Assembly: GCF_017301635.1 (NCBI RefSeq)
Contig: NZ_CP071091.1
Location: 7,928,501 to 7,992,500 of the forward strand
Direction: 5' to 3'
DNA length: 64,000 bases
From: Myxococcus landrumus
GTDB taxonomy: Bacteria > Myxococcota > Myxococcia > Myxococcales > Myxococcaceae
Positions 8,110 through 17,042 of the stretch are shown here, piece after piece (within the stretch, counting starts at the first letter, position 1; the number at the start of each line of letters is the position of its first letter). The notes under the pieces are model-generated. The model was not told the DNA's origin. It did not search any database and saw only the letters and a program-made list of their open reading frames with translations. Both the position numbers and the translations under genes were made by a program.

Positions 8110-9732
8110 ATGGACAAGCGCGTTAGGCGCTCGTGTCTTGCTATTGCATCCATTCTGGCACTGACGGGCTGTGGTACGCGGGACGACGTGCAGGAGATGC
8201 CCGAGTCAAAGCAGCCGGCGCGGACCACACCACTCCACTCAGAGCGCGGCGGTATCGGCCTGCTCCGTTCATCGGGCGAGAAGTCGCAGATGAACGCGGT
8301 GGTGACGGTGAATACGCACCGCTCGCTGGTCGTGACGGACACGGCCATCGTCAACAACTTCTCCCTGCGCGAGGTGATGGATCAGCTCGCCACGCAGAGC
8401 GGCGTGACGGGGCTGACGGGCCTGGCCATCTACCGGCAGCTCTGGGACACGCAGAACGCGCGCCCGGGCATCAACCAGGGCCAGCACTGCAACGACCAGC
8501 TCTCGCCGGGCGGGCAGCCCATCTTCAACTCGTTCCCGTACCTGTGCCGTCCGCAGGAGGGCGCGCAGGCGGGACAGGACCCGTTCACCAACCCGAACTC
8601 GCTCAACGCCTACAAGGCCATTGGCCTGTTCAACCGCTTCGACCTGGCGCCGGCGGACGGCGCCAACTGCGGTGAGTACCGCATCGTCTTCTCGCGCCGC
8701 TCGGGTGACACCAACTTCGCGCAGCGCAACTTCATGATTTTCGAGGCCGTGCTGAACAACCCCCACCCGGAAGAGGGCCTGGATGGCTGCCTCCCGGTGG
8801 CGGAGTTCTGGCACCGGCTGACGAACAACGCGGACCTGGCCTCGCGCACCGCGCTGCTGAAGTCCTTCTACTTCCAGGGCCTGCCGGGCGGCTTCCGTCC
8901 CGTCGTGCACATCGACAACTACGGCGCGGACCCGTTCACCGTCGCCGGCCAGATTCGCACCAACCAGTTCATGCAGAGCAACTGGATGTTGCGTGAGTTC
9001 AAGCTGCAGAAGGCTTGCAACAACGGCGTCTGCACCCAGCTCAAGGCCATCCTCTCCACGGACAAGGTGAATCCGTTCGGCGGCCTGTTCAGCCCGACGT
9101 CCACCCACGCTCGCGCGGCGGACTTCCGCTTCTTCTTCGCCACCCAGGTGGAGGCGCTGGCCCGGCAGGACATCAACCTGTTCAACATGGACGTGCAGGA
9201 CCAGTTCAACGGCGGCCAGAGCGACGCCCAGGGCACGGAGAACAACTACACGTTCCAGTTCGGCAGCGGCACGTCCGCGCTGCGCTCGCTGATTGACGCC
9301 GAGCTGACCCGCATTGGCAGCCCGCTGACGGCCAACCACATCGTGGCCCGCGCCAAGGCCCTGTCCTGCGCCGGCTGCCACGAGCTGAGCAACAGCGCGG
9401 ACCTGGGCGGTGGCATGCAGTGGCCCAACTCGCTGGGCTTCACGCACATCAGCGAGCAGACGGAGAACGGGCCGGAGGGGACGCGCTTCCGCATCTCCCC
9501 CGCGCTCCTGAACGTCTTCCTGCCGCACCGCAAGGCCGTCCTCGAGGAGTACCTGAGCCGTCCGCGCCCGTGCCACAACGTCTGCAACCCGGGCAATCCC
9601 ATCGCGACCCACTGCTCGACGTGTGCGTCGGACGTGTGCGCGGGCGACCCGTTCTGCTGCTCGGGGAGCTGGGACGTCATCTGCGTGGAGCAGGCGCAGG
9701 ACGTCTGCGGCGTGACGTGTAACACCCTGTAG
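8110..9732 (+). CDS. Lipoprotein with CxxCH heme-type motif and Cys-rich C-terminus
   Basis: 540 residues. A signal peptide ends in the lipobox LTGC. The body is an unrecognised domain with many aromatic and Asn residues. Near the C-terminus lies CAGCH (Cys420, Cys423, His424), the c-type heme attachment motif, embedded in a helix-rich stretch (ARAKALSCAGCHEL). The last 45 residues form a Cys-rich module ending DPFCCSGSWDVICVEQAQ, a tail met in many myxobacterial exported proteins. The ATG at 8110 is chosen over the upstream in-frame ATG at 8041 because of GGGGGAG 5-10 bases before it and the immediate signal peptide. Cytochrome function is possible but unproven, as a single CxxCH may be structural. 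Confidence 0.85.
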   Translation: MDKRVRRSCLAIASILALTGCGTRDDVQEMPESKQPARTTPLHSERGGIGLLRSSGEKSQMNAVVTVNTHRSLVVTDTAIVNNFSLREVMDQLATQSGVTGLTGLAIYRQLWDTQNARPGINQGQHCNDQLSPGGQPIFNSFPYLCRPQEGAQAGQDPFTNPNSLNAYKAIGLFNRFDLAPADGANCGEYRIVFSRRSGDTNFAQRNFMIFEAVLNNPHPEEGLDGCLPVAEFWHRLTNNADLASRTALLKSFYFQGLPGGFRPVVHIDNYGADPFTVAGQIRTNQFMQSNWMLREFKLQKACNNGVCTQLKAILSTDKVNPFGGLFSPTSTHARAADFRFFFATQVEALARQDINLFNMDVQDQFNGGQSDAQGTENNYTFQFGSGTSALRSLIDAELTRIGSPLTANHIVARAKALSCAGCHELSNSADLGGGMQWPNSLGFTHISEQTENGPEGTRFRISPALLNVFLPHRKAVLEEYLSRPRPCHNVCNPGNPIATHCSTCASDVCAGDPFCCSGSWDVICVEQAQDVCGVTCNTL

Positions 9733-9813
9733 TCATCCAGGCTTGGGTGTCCCGGCGGGCGGTCGTCGCACCCCCACGTCCGCCGGGGCACCGCGCAGTG
9801 CGAGTCATGAAGG

Positions 9814-9871
9814 GGGCGCGAGGGTTCCCGCGCCCAAGGGGGGCGGGCCCGCTTCTCGGGTGGAGCGGGCC
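9814..9871 (+). terminator. Two tandem hairpins after the CxxCH lipoprotein
   Basis: GGGCGCG/CGCGCCC (9814-9835) and GGCCCGCT/AGCGGGCC (9846-9871) form successive perfect stems downstream of the 8110-9732 gene. Neither has a T-run, so they may act as an RNA 3'-end stabiliser or a Rho-assisted terminator. Confidence 0.4.
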
Positions 9872-9945
9872 TGATGCAAGGCAGTCATCGAACGTGTCGT
9901 GGTTGTCGCAGCCAAGGCAGTCCACCGCATCAGAGGGGGTTCCAT

Positions 9946-11844
9946 ATGAAGCTGTACTCGCGTTTCTCAGTACCTGTCACGGCGGCGCTGCCGCTCGTTG
10001 CGCTCGCGACGTCCGCCTGGGCCGGCGCGTTGCGCTCCCCGGACCGGGGGTTGGACCGCGCGACCCTGGTGGAGGATTCGCAGTACATGCGCCGCGTCTT
10101 CGAGGCGAAGTCTCGCGGCGCGACGGGCGAGGCCATCGCCATCGACCTGGCCGACCCGGGCCAATACCGCTTCGTGATGAACCGCCTGCGTGGCTCCGGC
10201 AAGTCGGCCGCCAACTCGCCCAAGCTGTTCCAGCGCCTGGGCATGGCGCGTGAGAAGGCCCTGGCGCGCAAGGCCGGCGGCGGGGAAGCGAGCCTGACGT
10301 CCCTGGTGAACAACTGGGGCTGTGACCACTTCCTCACGCTGACCCGCGGCGTCACCACCGCCAACGTGCGCACCTACACGAGCAACCCCTGGGCCTCGTG
10401 CCTCAACGGCGCCAGCTACGTGTACACGGACATCGTCGCGTACAACTCGAACATGCCGGAGACGGAGTCCACCGTCGTCGACTCGGCGTCGGGCGAGGAG
10501 TACGCCGCCGGCCAGAGCTTCGAGGACGTCGTCGTGCGTCCGGCCATCCCCATCAACCAGGACCGGCAGGTCATCCTCGACACGATGATGATCGCCATGA
10601 ACGAGAACACGGGCGAGGAGGTCGTCACCTTCGCGCGCGGCGCGTCGGCGGCGACGACGGCGGGCGCGGACCTGACGATGATTCACCCGCGGCTGTCGGT
10701 GCCCGGCAGCATGAAGTTCAACACCGAGCTGTGCCAGATGCGCGGCGGCATCGACTGTGACTACGCCGCGGTGAGCAACACGCTCGCGCCGTCGGGCAGC
10801 AACCCGGCGACGGGCGTCGCCCTGCGCAACACGGCCGTCACCACGAGCTGGGTGGGTGACGCGGCCAACAACTTCCCCGTCTCCGGGGCGTGGAACGCGA
10901 CGCACGTGTACGTGCCCACGCAGTTCACGTTCAACGCCGGCAGCAAGAACGGCGTGGCGTGTGTCATCAAGGAAATCATGCCGGGCTCCAAGGTGCGTCT
11001 GGTGAAGCCCATCACGGGCGGCACCTGCATGAGCCAGATGGACCTGGCCCCCGCGCTGGCCGGCGCCATCAACAGCACCTCCGCCAACGTGAAGATTCTG
11101 TCGGACCTGTCGCGTGAGACGTCCATCGCCGGCACCGGCGTGGAGAACTGCGCCACGCAGGCCGTCATCAACCAGGCGGTGGAGTACGTCATCACCGTGA
11201 GCACCAAGGTGAACTGCGGCACGGCGGCCAACACGCCCGCCACCGTGACGGTGCGCATGATGAGCGATGAGCGCTACCGCTACGGCCTGATGGTGTGGAA
11301 CAGCTGCATGGCGGAGGGCACGAAGGTGGTGCTCGCCGACGGCCGCACCGTCCCCGTGGAGCAGGTCAAGCGCGGCGCGCGCATCGTGACGAACGAGAAG
11401 GGCGAGACGCTCACCGTGACGGACGTCCAGGTCGGCGGCGAGCTGGAGCCCATGGTGAACCTGCAGGACGACAAGGGCCACAAGGTCAGCCTCACCGACA
11501 AGCACCCCGTCATCATGGCCGACGGCAAGGCCGTGGCCGCGGGCAAGCTCAAGGTGAGCGACCGCGTCAGCACCCGCGACGGCGTCGCCACGCTGACCTC
11601 CGTCACCCGCGAGAAGTACGCGGGCAAGGTGTACAACTTCAACCTGGGCACCGCGGCGGAGCTGGCGCGCGCGGGCAAGGACGCCAACACGCTGTTCGCC
11701 AACGGCTTCCGCGTGGGCGACAACAAGATGCAGGGCGACCTGACGGCGCCCGTCGCGGACTCGCGCGACGTGCTGGAGCGTCTGCCGGCCTCGTGGCACC
11801 AGGACTTCGCGCACTCGGCGGCGTTCGTGGCCGGTCAGCGCTAG
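9946..11844 (+). CDS. Secreted protein with C-terminal Hint (intein-like autoprocessing) domain
   Basis: 632 residues. A Sec signal peptide ends at ATSAWA. Residues about 25-450 are an unrecognised beta-rich exported region. From Cys454 (NSCMAEGTKVVLADGRTVPV) to about residue 590 lies a Hint fold: the nucleophile-like Cys454, TDKHPV with His520, and the terminal FANGFRVGD containing Asn586. About 45 residues follow. Hint domains catalyse peptide-bond rearrangement and self-cleavage, so Cys454 is the likely cleavage point. The canonical intein ending HN-C/S/T is absent, so cleavage rather than splicing is expected. No toxin domain follows. The ATG at 9946 is preceded by AGAGGGGG. Confidence 0.88.
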   Translation: MKLYSRFSVPVTAALPLVALATSAWAGALRSPDRGLDRATLVEDSQYMRRVFEAKSRGATGEAIAIDLADPGQYRFVMNRLRGSGKSAANSPKLFQRLGMAREKALARKAGGGEASLTSLVNNWGCDHFLTLTRGVTTANVRTYTSNPWASCLNGASYVYTDIVAYNSNMPETESTVVDSASGEEYAAGQSFEDVVVRPAIPINQDRQVILDTMMIAMNENTGEEVVTFARGASAATTAGADLTMIHPRLSVPGSMKFNTELCQMRGGIDCDYAAVSNTLAPSGSNPATGVALRNTAVTTSWVGDAANNFPVSGAWNATHVYVPTQFTFNAGSKNGVACVIKEIMPGSKVRLVKPITGGTCMSQMDLAPALAGAINSTSANVKILSDLSRETSIAGTGVENCATQAVINQAVEYVITVSTKVNCGTAANTPATVTVRMMSDERYRYGLMVWNSCMAEGTKVVLADGRTVPVEQVKRGARIVTNEKGETLTVTDVQVGGELEPMVNLQDDKGHKVSLTDKHPVIMADGKAVAAGKLKVSDRVSTRDGVATLTSVTREKYAGKVYNFNLGTAAELARAGKDANTLFANGFRVGDNKMQGDLTAPVADSRDVLERLPASWHQDFAHSAAFVAGQR

Positions 11845-11872
11845 TCCGCCTCCGTTGTTGAAAGTCGTGTCG

Positions 11873-11898
11873 GGTGCCCTCCTGGGGCACCTGTTTCT
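11873..11898 (+). terminator. Hairpin terminator after the Hint protein
   Basis: GGTGCCC/GGGCACC with a 5-base loop is followed by TGTTTCTC. It is a modest stem with a short T-rich tail. Confidence 0.5.
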
Positions 11899-11973
11899 CG
11901 CGCCCCACCCCCGGTGCTCCCGGCGGTGGGGCGTGTGCATCTTCGGACCCCCCCTGAAGCGGTAGGAGCACGG

Positions 11974-13485
11974 ATGCGAAACCCGGTCGTGACGAGTCTG
12001 TTGGTGCTGTTGAGTCTGGCGGCGTGTGGCGCGGATTCTCCCAGGCCGCCGCCTCCCAACTTCTGCCCGGAGCGCCCCGTGTACATGGCGCCCCGAGGCC
12101 CCGGGCAGATGATGACGCGCTCGCGTCCGCTGCCCTCCGCCTTCCTGGCGAAGCGCGCGTCCTTGCCCCTGCTGGCGGAAGCGCGGGCGCGGGACACGGC
12201 CGAGCCGACGGAGTGGGGCGGCTCGTGGTGGGCCTCGCCGTGCTTGATGGGCACGCCGGGGCTGGAGGTGGCGACGCCTCGGGTGGGCGTGGCGACGGAT
12301 GGCCGCGCGCTGTCGGTGTGGATGGAGTGGGACGGAATCGACGAGTGGCTGTGGTTCAGCGAGTTCGTTCCCCAGACGGGGTGGACGCCGTCCGAGCGGA
12401 TGAAGCTCCAGCGCGACTTTCCGGATGACCCGATTCGGGTGCGCCAGCCCCAGGTCGTGGCGGGCGCGGACGGGCGCATGCTCGCGTTGTGGCTGCAGAG
12501 CGAGGGCTCCCGCGCGGCGGAGCTGTGGTTCGCCGAGCACGTGCCGGGCGAGGGGTGGGTCCCGCCCGCGCGCGTCCTGGCCCAGCCGCTGGGGGACGTG
12601 ACGTTCCTCCAGGCCGTGCGGGACGGCGCGGGCGTGTTGACGCTGGCCTGGACGCAGTTCGATGGCGACACGCTGAGCGAGAACGTCTGGGCCACGCGAG
12701 GCTCGCCCTCCGCGGGGTGGGCCGCGGCGCGACGCATCGACACGCCGGTGCCGGGCTTCTCCGTGGAGCCGCAGCTCTCCGTGAGCAGCGACGGGCACGT
12801 CCTCGTCGGCTGGTACCGCTTCGATGAGATGGAGGGCTGGAGCGGCGCCTGGTTCAGCCGGTGGTCCTCCGCGGAAGGGTGGAGCGCGGCGGAGCGGCTC
12901 AGCCCCGCGGGGTTCGAGAGCTTCTTCGTGGAGCCGCTCGCGGGGCCGGGAGGCTCGGCGCTGGCGATGTGGAGCGAAGGCGGCGTGGCGAACGTGTCGC
13001 TGTGGGCGCGGCGCTACGTGCCCGGCACGGGCTGGGGCGCCGCCGAGAAGGTGGAGGAGGCGCTGGGGTCCTCCGCGATGGCGCAGGCGAGCACGGAGAA
13101 GGACGGGCGCGCCATGGTGGTGTGGCCTCGCGCGAGGAGCGGCATCATCCGCCTGTCCGCGCGCGCGTATGACTTCAACCTCGGGTGGCGCGAGCGCCTG
13201 GACGTGGACCCTTCGCCCCTGGGTGGGGTGACGGACCCGCAGGTGGTGTCGCTGAGCCGCAACCAGGCGCTCGTGGTGTGGACGCGCGAGAAGGACGGGG
13301 TGTTTCGCGTCGGGTCCAGCCGCTACGCGCCGGGGCAGGGGTGGGGCCGCACGGCGTGGCTCGACACCGTGCCCTCCTCGCAGAATGGCTTCCCGCAGCT
13401 CTCCGTGAACGGGACGGGCGTAGGCGTGGCCACGTGGCTGCATGGAGGCGAGGTGCCGGGCATCGGCCTCAGCGTGTTCCAGTAG
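11974..13485 (+). CDS. Lipoprotein with beta-propeller-like Trp repeats
   Basis: About 503 residues. The signal peptide ends in the lipobox LAAC. The rest is made of roughly 50-60-residue repeats with the pattern GW-(T/V/S)-x2-x-(E/A)-R followed by P-Q-(V/L)-x6-GR-(M/A)-L-x-(L/V)-W, for example PQVVAGADGRMLALW and PQLSVSSDGHVLVGW. This resembles BNR/sialidase-like or other exported propellers. No catalytic residues were recognised. The ATG at 11974 follows TAGGAG at good spacing. Surface display and binding are inferred from the lipobox and fold. Confidence 0.82.
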   Translation: MRNPVVTSLLVLLSLAACGADSPRPPPPNFCPERPVYMAPRGPGQMMTRSRPLPSAFLAKRASLPLLAEARARDTAEPTEWGGSWWASPCLMGTPGLEVATPRVGVATDGRALSVWMEWDGIDEWLWFSEFVPQTGWTPSERMKLQRDFPDDPIRVRQPQVVAGADGRMLALWLQSEGSRAAELWFAEHVPGEGWVPPARVLAQPLGDVTFLQAVRDGAGVLTLAWTQFDGDTLSENVWATRGSPSAGWAAARRIDTPVPGFSVEPQLSVSSDGHVLVGWYRFDEMEGWSGAWFSRWSSAEGWSAAERLSPAGFESFFVEPLAGPGGSALAMWSEGGVANVSLWARRYVPGTGWGAAEKVEEALGSSAMAQASTEKDGRAMVVWPRARSGIIRLSARAYDFNLGWRERLDVDPSPLGGVTDPQVVSLSRNQALVVWTREKDGVFRVGSSRYAPGQGWGRTAWLDTVPSSQNGFPQLSVNGTGVGVATWLHGGEVPGIGLSVFQ

Positions 13486-13529
13486 GTGCGCGTTGCCTCG
13501 GGGCGGCGGGTGGTCTTTCCTGCCGGGCG

Positions 13530-14480
13530 ATGCCTGGTGAGTTCGACTTCATCCGCCGCTTCTTGAGCCACTTCCCCAAGGCCCGCGTCCCCGTGGGCCC
13601 AGGGGATGACTGCGCGGTGCTGGCGCCTTCGCGCGGGCCGCTGTGTGTCACCACGGATTGCGTGGTGGAGGACGTGCACTTCACCCGCGCCTCCTTCTCT
13701 CCCGCGGACATCGGCCACAAGGCCCTGGCGGTGAACCTCTCCGATGTGGCGTCCATGGGCGCCACGCCGCGCTGGTTCCTGTGCTCGCTCGCGCTGCCCA
13801 AGGGCTTCCCGCTTGTGCACCTCACGGGCCTGGCGCGAGGCATGGCCGCGCTCGCGCGCGAGCACCGCATCGACCTGGTGGGCGGCAACTTCACCTCCGC
13901 GCGCGAGCTGTCCATCACCATCACCGCCACCGGAGAGCTGTCTCGCCCTCCACTCACTCGCGCGGGCGCTCGGCCCGGTGACTGGCTCTATGTGTCCGGC
14001 ACGCTGGGCGACGCGCGGCTGGGACTGGCCCACTTGCGGGCGGGCGTCACCCGGGGCGCCTCGGTGCGCCGCCAGCGCCGACCCCAGCCTCGCGTGGCCC
14101 TGGGCCAGCTCGCGGCGCGTTTCGCATCCGCTGCACTGGATGTTTCCGATGGCCTTGCACAAGACCTGGGGCATCTGTGCACCGCTTCACACGTGCGGGC
14201 GACGCTGGAGCTGGGGCGGCTGCCCATGTCGGCGGTGGTGCGACGGGAGCTGGGGCCGGAGGGCGCGCTGGCGGGGGGAGAGGACTACGAGCTGCTCCTG
14301 GCGGTGCCCTCTCGTCGAGGGAAGGCGTTCGAGCAGGCATGTGCTCGAGGGGGGCACGACATCACTCGCGTGGGGGAGGTGAGCCGGGGTTCAGGATGGG
14401 TGATCCTCGATGAAGCCGGACACGCGGTGCGGCGGCCGGGCGGGTTCGACCACTTCGGGTCCGCATCCGGGGTGGATTGA
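13530..14480 (+). CDS. thiL: Thiamine-monophosphate kinase
   Basis: About 316 residues, the usual ThiL length. It phosphorylates thiamine monophosphate to thiamine diphosphate with ATP in the cytoplasm, the last step of thiamine biosynthesis. Diagnostic blocks are FIRRF at the N-terminus, VGPGDDCAVL (metal and ATP binding), TTDCVVEDVHF, ALAVNLSDVASMGA, VGGNFTSA, ALDVSDGLAQDL and GGEDYELL. All are in PurM-fold order and intact. It lies alone between a lipoprotein and the chemosensory operon, with no other thiamine gene in the window. Confidence 0.96.
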   Translation: MPGEFDFIRRFLSHFPKARVPVGPGDDCAVLAPSRGPLCVTTDCVVEDVHFTRASFSPADIGHKALAVNLSDVASMGATPRWFLCSLALPKGFPLVHLTGLARGMAALAREHRIDLVGGNFTSARELSITITATGELSRPPLTRAGARPGDWLYVSGTLGDARLGLAHLRAGVTRGASVRRQRRPQPRVALGQLAARFASAALDVSDGLAQDLGHLCTASHVRATLELGRLPMSAVVRRELGPEGALAGGEDYELLLAVPSRRGKAFEQACARGGHDITRVGEVSRGSGWVILDEAGHAVRRPGGFDHFGSASGVD

Positions 14481-14540
14481 CCATGCCCGAGAGCAAGGTT
14501 AAACCCAGGGCGCGTTCGCACCTCCCCTGAAAGCAACCCT

Positions 14541-15923
14541 GTGCGCCGTCCCCTACGTGACGACACTGCCTCTGGATTGACTCCCCGCCGCGAGCCCGTG
14601 CAGCGGCTGCTGCGCGCGGTGGACGGCCCTCGCGCGGCGCGTGAGGTCTCGCTCCACCGGAGGATTCTCAACGGCTACGTGGTGCTGGGGCTCCTGCTCA
14701 CCGTCTGGATGTTCACCTCGGACGTGCTGTTCCGGGAGCTGAGCCCGGGCCCGGCGGTGTGGAAGGACGTGCTGCGCGTGGGCGTGGCCATCCTCATCAC
14801 CGGCGTGGCGGCGGCGCTGCTGCCCTCGCTGCTGGCGCGCGTGACTCGCGTGAAGGTGCTCAGCCGCTCCGCCTACGAGATTTCGCAGGGCGACCTGTCC
14901 AAGCCCGTGGCCGCCGAGGGCGGCCGGATGCGCGACGAAATCGACGAGCTGACGGGCGCCATCATCCGCATGCAGGAGAACCTGCGCGAGCTGGTGGGCA
15001 AGATTCAGGAGACGGCGAAGAGCGTGGCCGACACGGCCATCGACCTGCAGCGCTCGGCGGAGAACGTCAACGGCTCCACGGAGGAAGTGGGCTCGTCGAT
15101 GAACATCATCGCGAGCGGCGCGGAGTCGCAGTCGCAGCTGGTCTCCAAGGCGTCCAAGGTCATCACGGAGATGGCCAGCAGCATCCAGCGCACCACGGTG
15201 AGCGCGGAGGACGCGGCGCGCACCACGGCGGAGACGAGCAGCGCGGCGGAGGACGGCTCCAAGGCGGCGCGGCTCGCGGGCGACAAGGTGAAGAAGGTCT
15301 TCAACCGCATCGAGTCCGCCAGCCAGCAGGTGTTCGCCTTCGGTGAGAAGACGCAGGAAATCTCCAAGATTGTCGACGCGATTACCCAGGTCGCGCAGCA
15401 GACGAACCTGCTCGCGCTGAACGCCACCATCGAGGCGGCGCGCGCGGGTGAGTACGGCCGCGGCTTCGCGGTTGTCGCCGACGAGGTCCGCAAGCTGGCC
15501 GAGAGCGCGGGCCGCTCCGCCGAGCAGATCTCCAAGCTGGCGCGCGACATCTCCGGCCAGTCCACCTCCGTGGTGAGCGCCATGCGCGAGGGCATCGCGG
15601 AGCTGGCCGAGGGCCGCGAGGACCTGACCAACATCGTGCGCTCCATGGGCGCCATCACCGACACCATCCGCAAGGGCTCCGAGAAGGTGCACCTCATCTC
15701 CGAGAGCGCCCGCGAGCAGCACAAGGGCAGCGAGGAGATGGTGAAGGCCATCGAGGAGATCAAGCTGGTGGCGCGCAACAACGCGGCCTCCACCGAGGCC
15801 ATCCAGTCCGTCATCCAGGAGCAGACCGCCGCCGTGTCCCGGATGACGTCGCTGGCCAGTGAGCTGACCAACCTGTCCGTCGAGCTGCAGAGTGTCGTTC
15901 GCAGCTTCCGCCTGGGACCATGA
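14541..15923 (+). CDS. difA: Methyl-accepting chemotaxis protein, DifA-like
   Basis: 460 residues. Two transmembrane helices (about 42-60 and 77-99) flank a loop of only about 16 residues, so there is practically no periplasmic sensor domain, as described for M. xanthus DifA. A HAMP domain follows, then a long methyl-accepting coiled coil whose tip has the signature AQQTNLLALNATIEAARAGE. In M. xanthus DifA feeds DifC-DifE to control exopolysaccharide. The start is GTG at 14541. It is the first gene of a chemosensory operon and overlaps the next gene by ATGA. The symbol depends on operon order and this topology. Confidence 0.92.
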   Translation: MRRPLRDDTASGLTPRREPVQRLLRAVDGPRAAREVSLHRRILNGYVVLGLLLTVWMFTSDVLFRELSPGPAVWKDVLRVGVAILITGVAAALLPSLLARVTRVKVLSRSAYEISQGDLSKPVAAEGGRMRDEIDELTGAIIRMQENLRELVGKIQETAKSVADTAIDLQRSAENVNGSTEEVGSSMNIIASGAESQSQLVSKASKVITEMASSIQRTTVSAEDAARTTAETSSAAEDGSKAARLAGDKVKKVFNRIESASQQVFAFGEKTQEISKIVDAITQVAQQTNLLALNATIEAARAGEYGRGFAVVADEVRKLAESAGRSAEQISKLARDISGQSTSVVSAMREGIAELAEGREDLTNIVRSMGAITDTIRKGSEKVHLISESAREQHKGSEEMVKAIEEIKLVARNNAASTEAIQSVIQEQTAAVSRMTSLASELTNLSVELQSVVRSFRLGP

Positions 15924-16486
15924 CCGCGACTTCCAATGCCAGGCTGCGCGCCGCCGAGGACCGGCTGCGCGAGGTGATGTTGTCGTTCCCCGACGTCACG
16001 GAAGAGTTTCCGTGGGGACATCGCACCGCGAAGGTGCGGGGGAAGATGTTCGCCATCCTGGTGCTGGATGACCGGGGGCTCCACGTCACCACCAAGCTGC
16101 CCGAGTCCCACGAGGCCGCGCTGATGTTCCCCTTCGCCGAGCCCACCGGCTATGGCCTGGGCAAGAGCGGCTGGGTCTCCGCGCGCTTCGCCCCGGGTCA
16201 GGAAGTGCCCGTGGAGCTCATGGCCCAGTGGATGCGCGAGAGCTTCCACGCCGTGGCCCCCAAGTCCGTGCTCAATGCGGTCAAGGATGCCCCGGCTCGT
16301 TCGCCCCAGGTGAAGAAGTCCACTCCGGCGAAGAAGGCTCCGGCGGCGAAGACGGCCCCCGCGGCGAAGAAGGCTCCCGCGAAGAAGGCCCCCGCGGCGA
16401 AGAAGACCCCCGTGAAGAAGGCCCCGGCGAAGAAAGGGGTGCCTGGGGTGAAGCGGGCCCGCACGCCGCGGCGCGCCAGGGCGTAG
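15920..16486 (+). CDS. difB: MmcQ/YjbR family protein with Lys/Ala/Pro-rich tail, DifB position
   Basis: 188 residues. Residues 1-120 are a YjbR/MmcQ double-wing fold (DUF419): EEFPWGHRTAKVRGKMFAI and the C-terminal helix with WMRESFHAV. Residues about 122-188 are a low-complexity basic tail of repeated AKKAP/AKKTP units resembling eukaryotic histone H1 and myxobacterial H1-like proteins, so DNA or RNA binding is possible. It overlaps difA by ATGA and precedes the CheW gene, the place occupied by difB in M. xanthus. The symbol is by position. The role in the pathway is not known to me. Confidence 0.85.
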   Translation: MTATSNARLRAAEDRLREVMLSFPDVTEEFPWGHRTAKVRGKMFAILVLDDRGLHVTTKLPESHEAALMFPFAEPTGYGLGKSGWVSARFAPGQEVPVELMAQWMRESFHAVAPKSVLNAVKDAPARSPQVKKSTPAKKAPAAKTAPAAKKAPAKKAPAAKKTPVKKAPAKKGVPGVKRARTPRRARA

Positions 16487-16544
16487 CGCCCAGGTGGGGC
16501 ATCGACGCTTGGCACCATTGCAAAGCTGATACAACACGGCCTCT

Positions 16545-16967
16545 GTGCGGCACGTCATCTTCCGGGTGGAAAAAGAGCGCTACGGGTTGCCGCTATCCGC
16601 GGTGCGGGAGGTCGTCGTGCCTCCAGAGCGGTTCACCCGGGTTCCCCGTGCGCCCGCTGCGATTACCGGGGTCATGAACCTGCGGGGACGCGTGGTGACG
16701 GTGGTGGAGTTGCGGCAGTTGTTGGGGTTGCCGGACGGTGCCACACCGTCGGCCCGCGTGGTTCTTCTGGACCGAGGCCGCAGGGATCTGGGACTGTTGG
16801 TGACGGACGTGGATGGAATCGAGGCGGTGGAGCGGGTGAGCACGGCACCGGGGAAGTTGACTCCGGCCATCCGAGGCGTTGCCCGGCTGGGTGGGCTGGG
16901 AGTGACGGTGCTGGACCCGGAGGGCCTGGACGCCGCGGTGGTTGCCTTGTTCACCCATTCCAAGTGA
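16545..16967 (+). CDS. difC: CheW-type adaptor, DifC-like
   Basis: 140 residues forming a single CheW/SH3-like domain: VIFRVEKERYGLPLSAVREV at the N-terminus, ITGVMNLRGRVVTVVELR in the middle, and RRDLGLLVTDVDGIEAV. It bridges the MCP and the CheA kinase in the core signalling complex. The start is GTG at 16545. It lies 58 bp after the YjbR-like gene and 75 bp before the CheY gene, all on one strand. The name follows the order in the M. xanthus dif locus, where DifC is needed for exopolysaccharide production. Confidence 0.94.
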   Translation: MRHVIFRVEKERYGLPLSAVREVVVPPERFTRVPRAPAAITGVMNLRGRVVTVVELRQLLGLPDGATPSARVVLLDRGRRDLGLLVTDVDGIEAVERVSTAPGKLTPAIRGVARLGGLGVTVLDPEGLDAAVVALFTHSK

Positions 16968-17042
16968 GTAGCCCCCTGGAAAGCGCGGGTGATAGTGTCC
17001 GCGCTCCTCTAGGCAAGGCGATTCGGAGGCGGAGTTCTTCAC

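Noticed and set aside
9967..13443. Very long minus-strand open frame (over 1,100 codons) antisense to the Hint and propeller genes
   Set aside because: Its composition (Arg/His/Ala/Gly-rich) is what GC-rich antisense gives. Both plus-strand genes have signal peptides, ribosome sites and real domains.
16510..16530. TGGCAC and TTGCA near the difC start as a sigma-54 promoter
   Set aside because: The two elements are 2 bp apart instead of 5, so GG/GC spacing is wrong.
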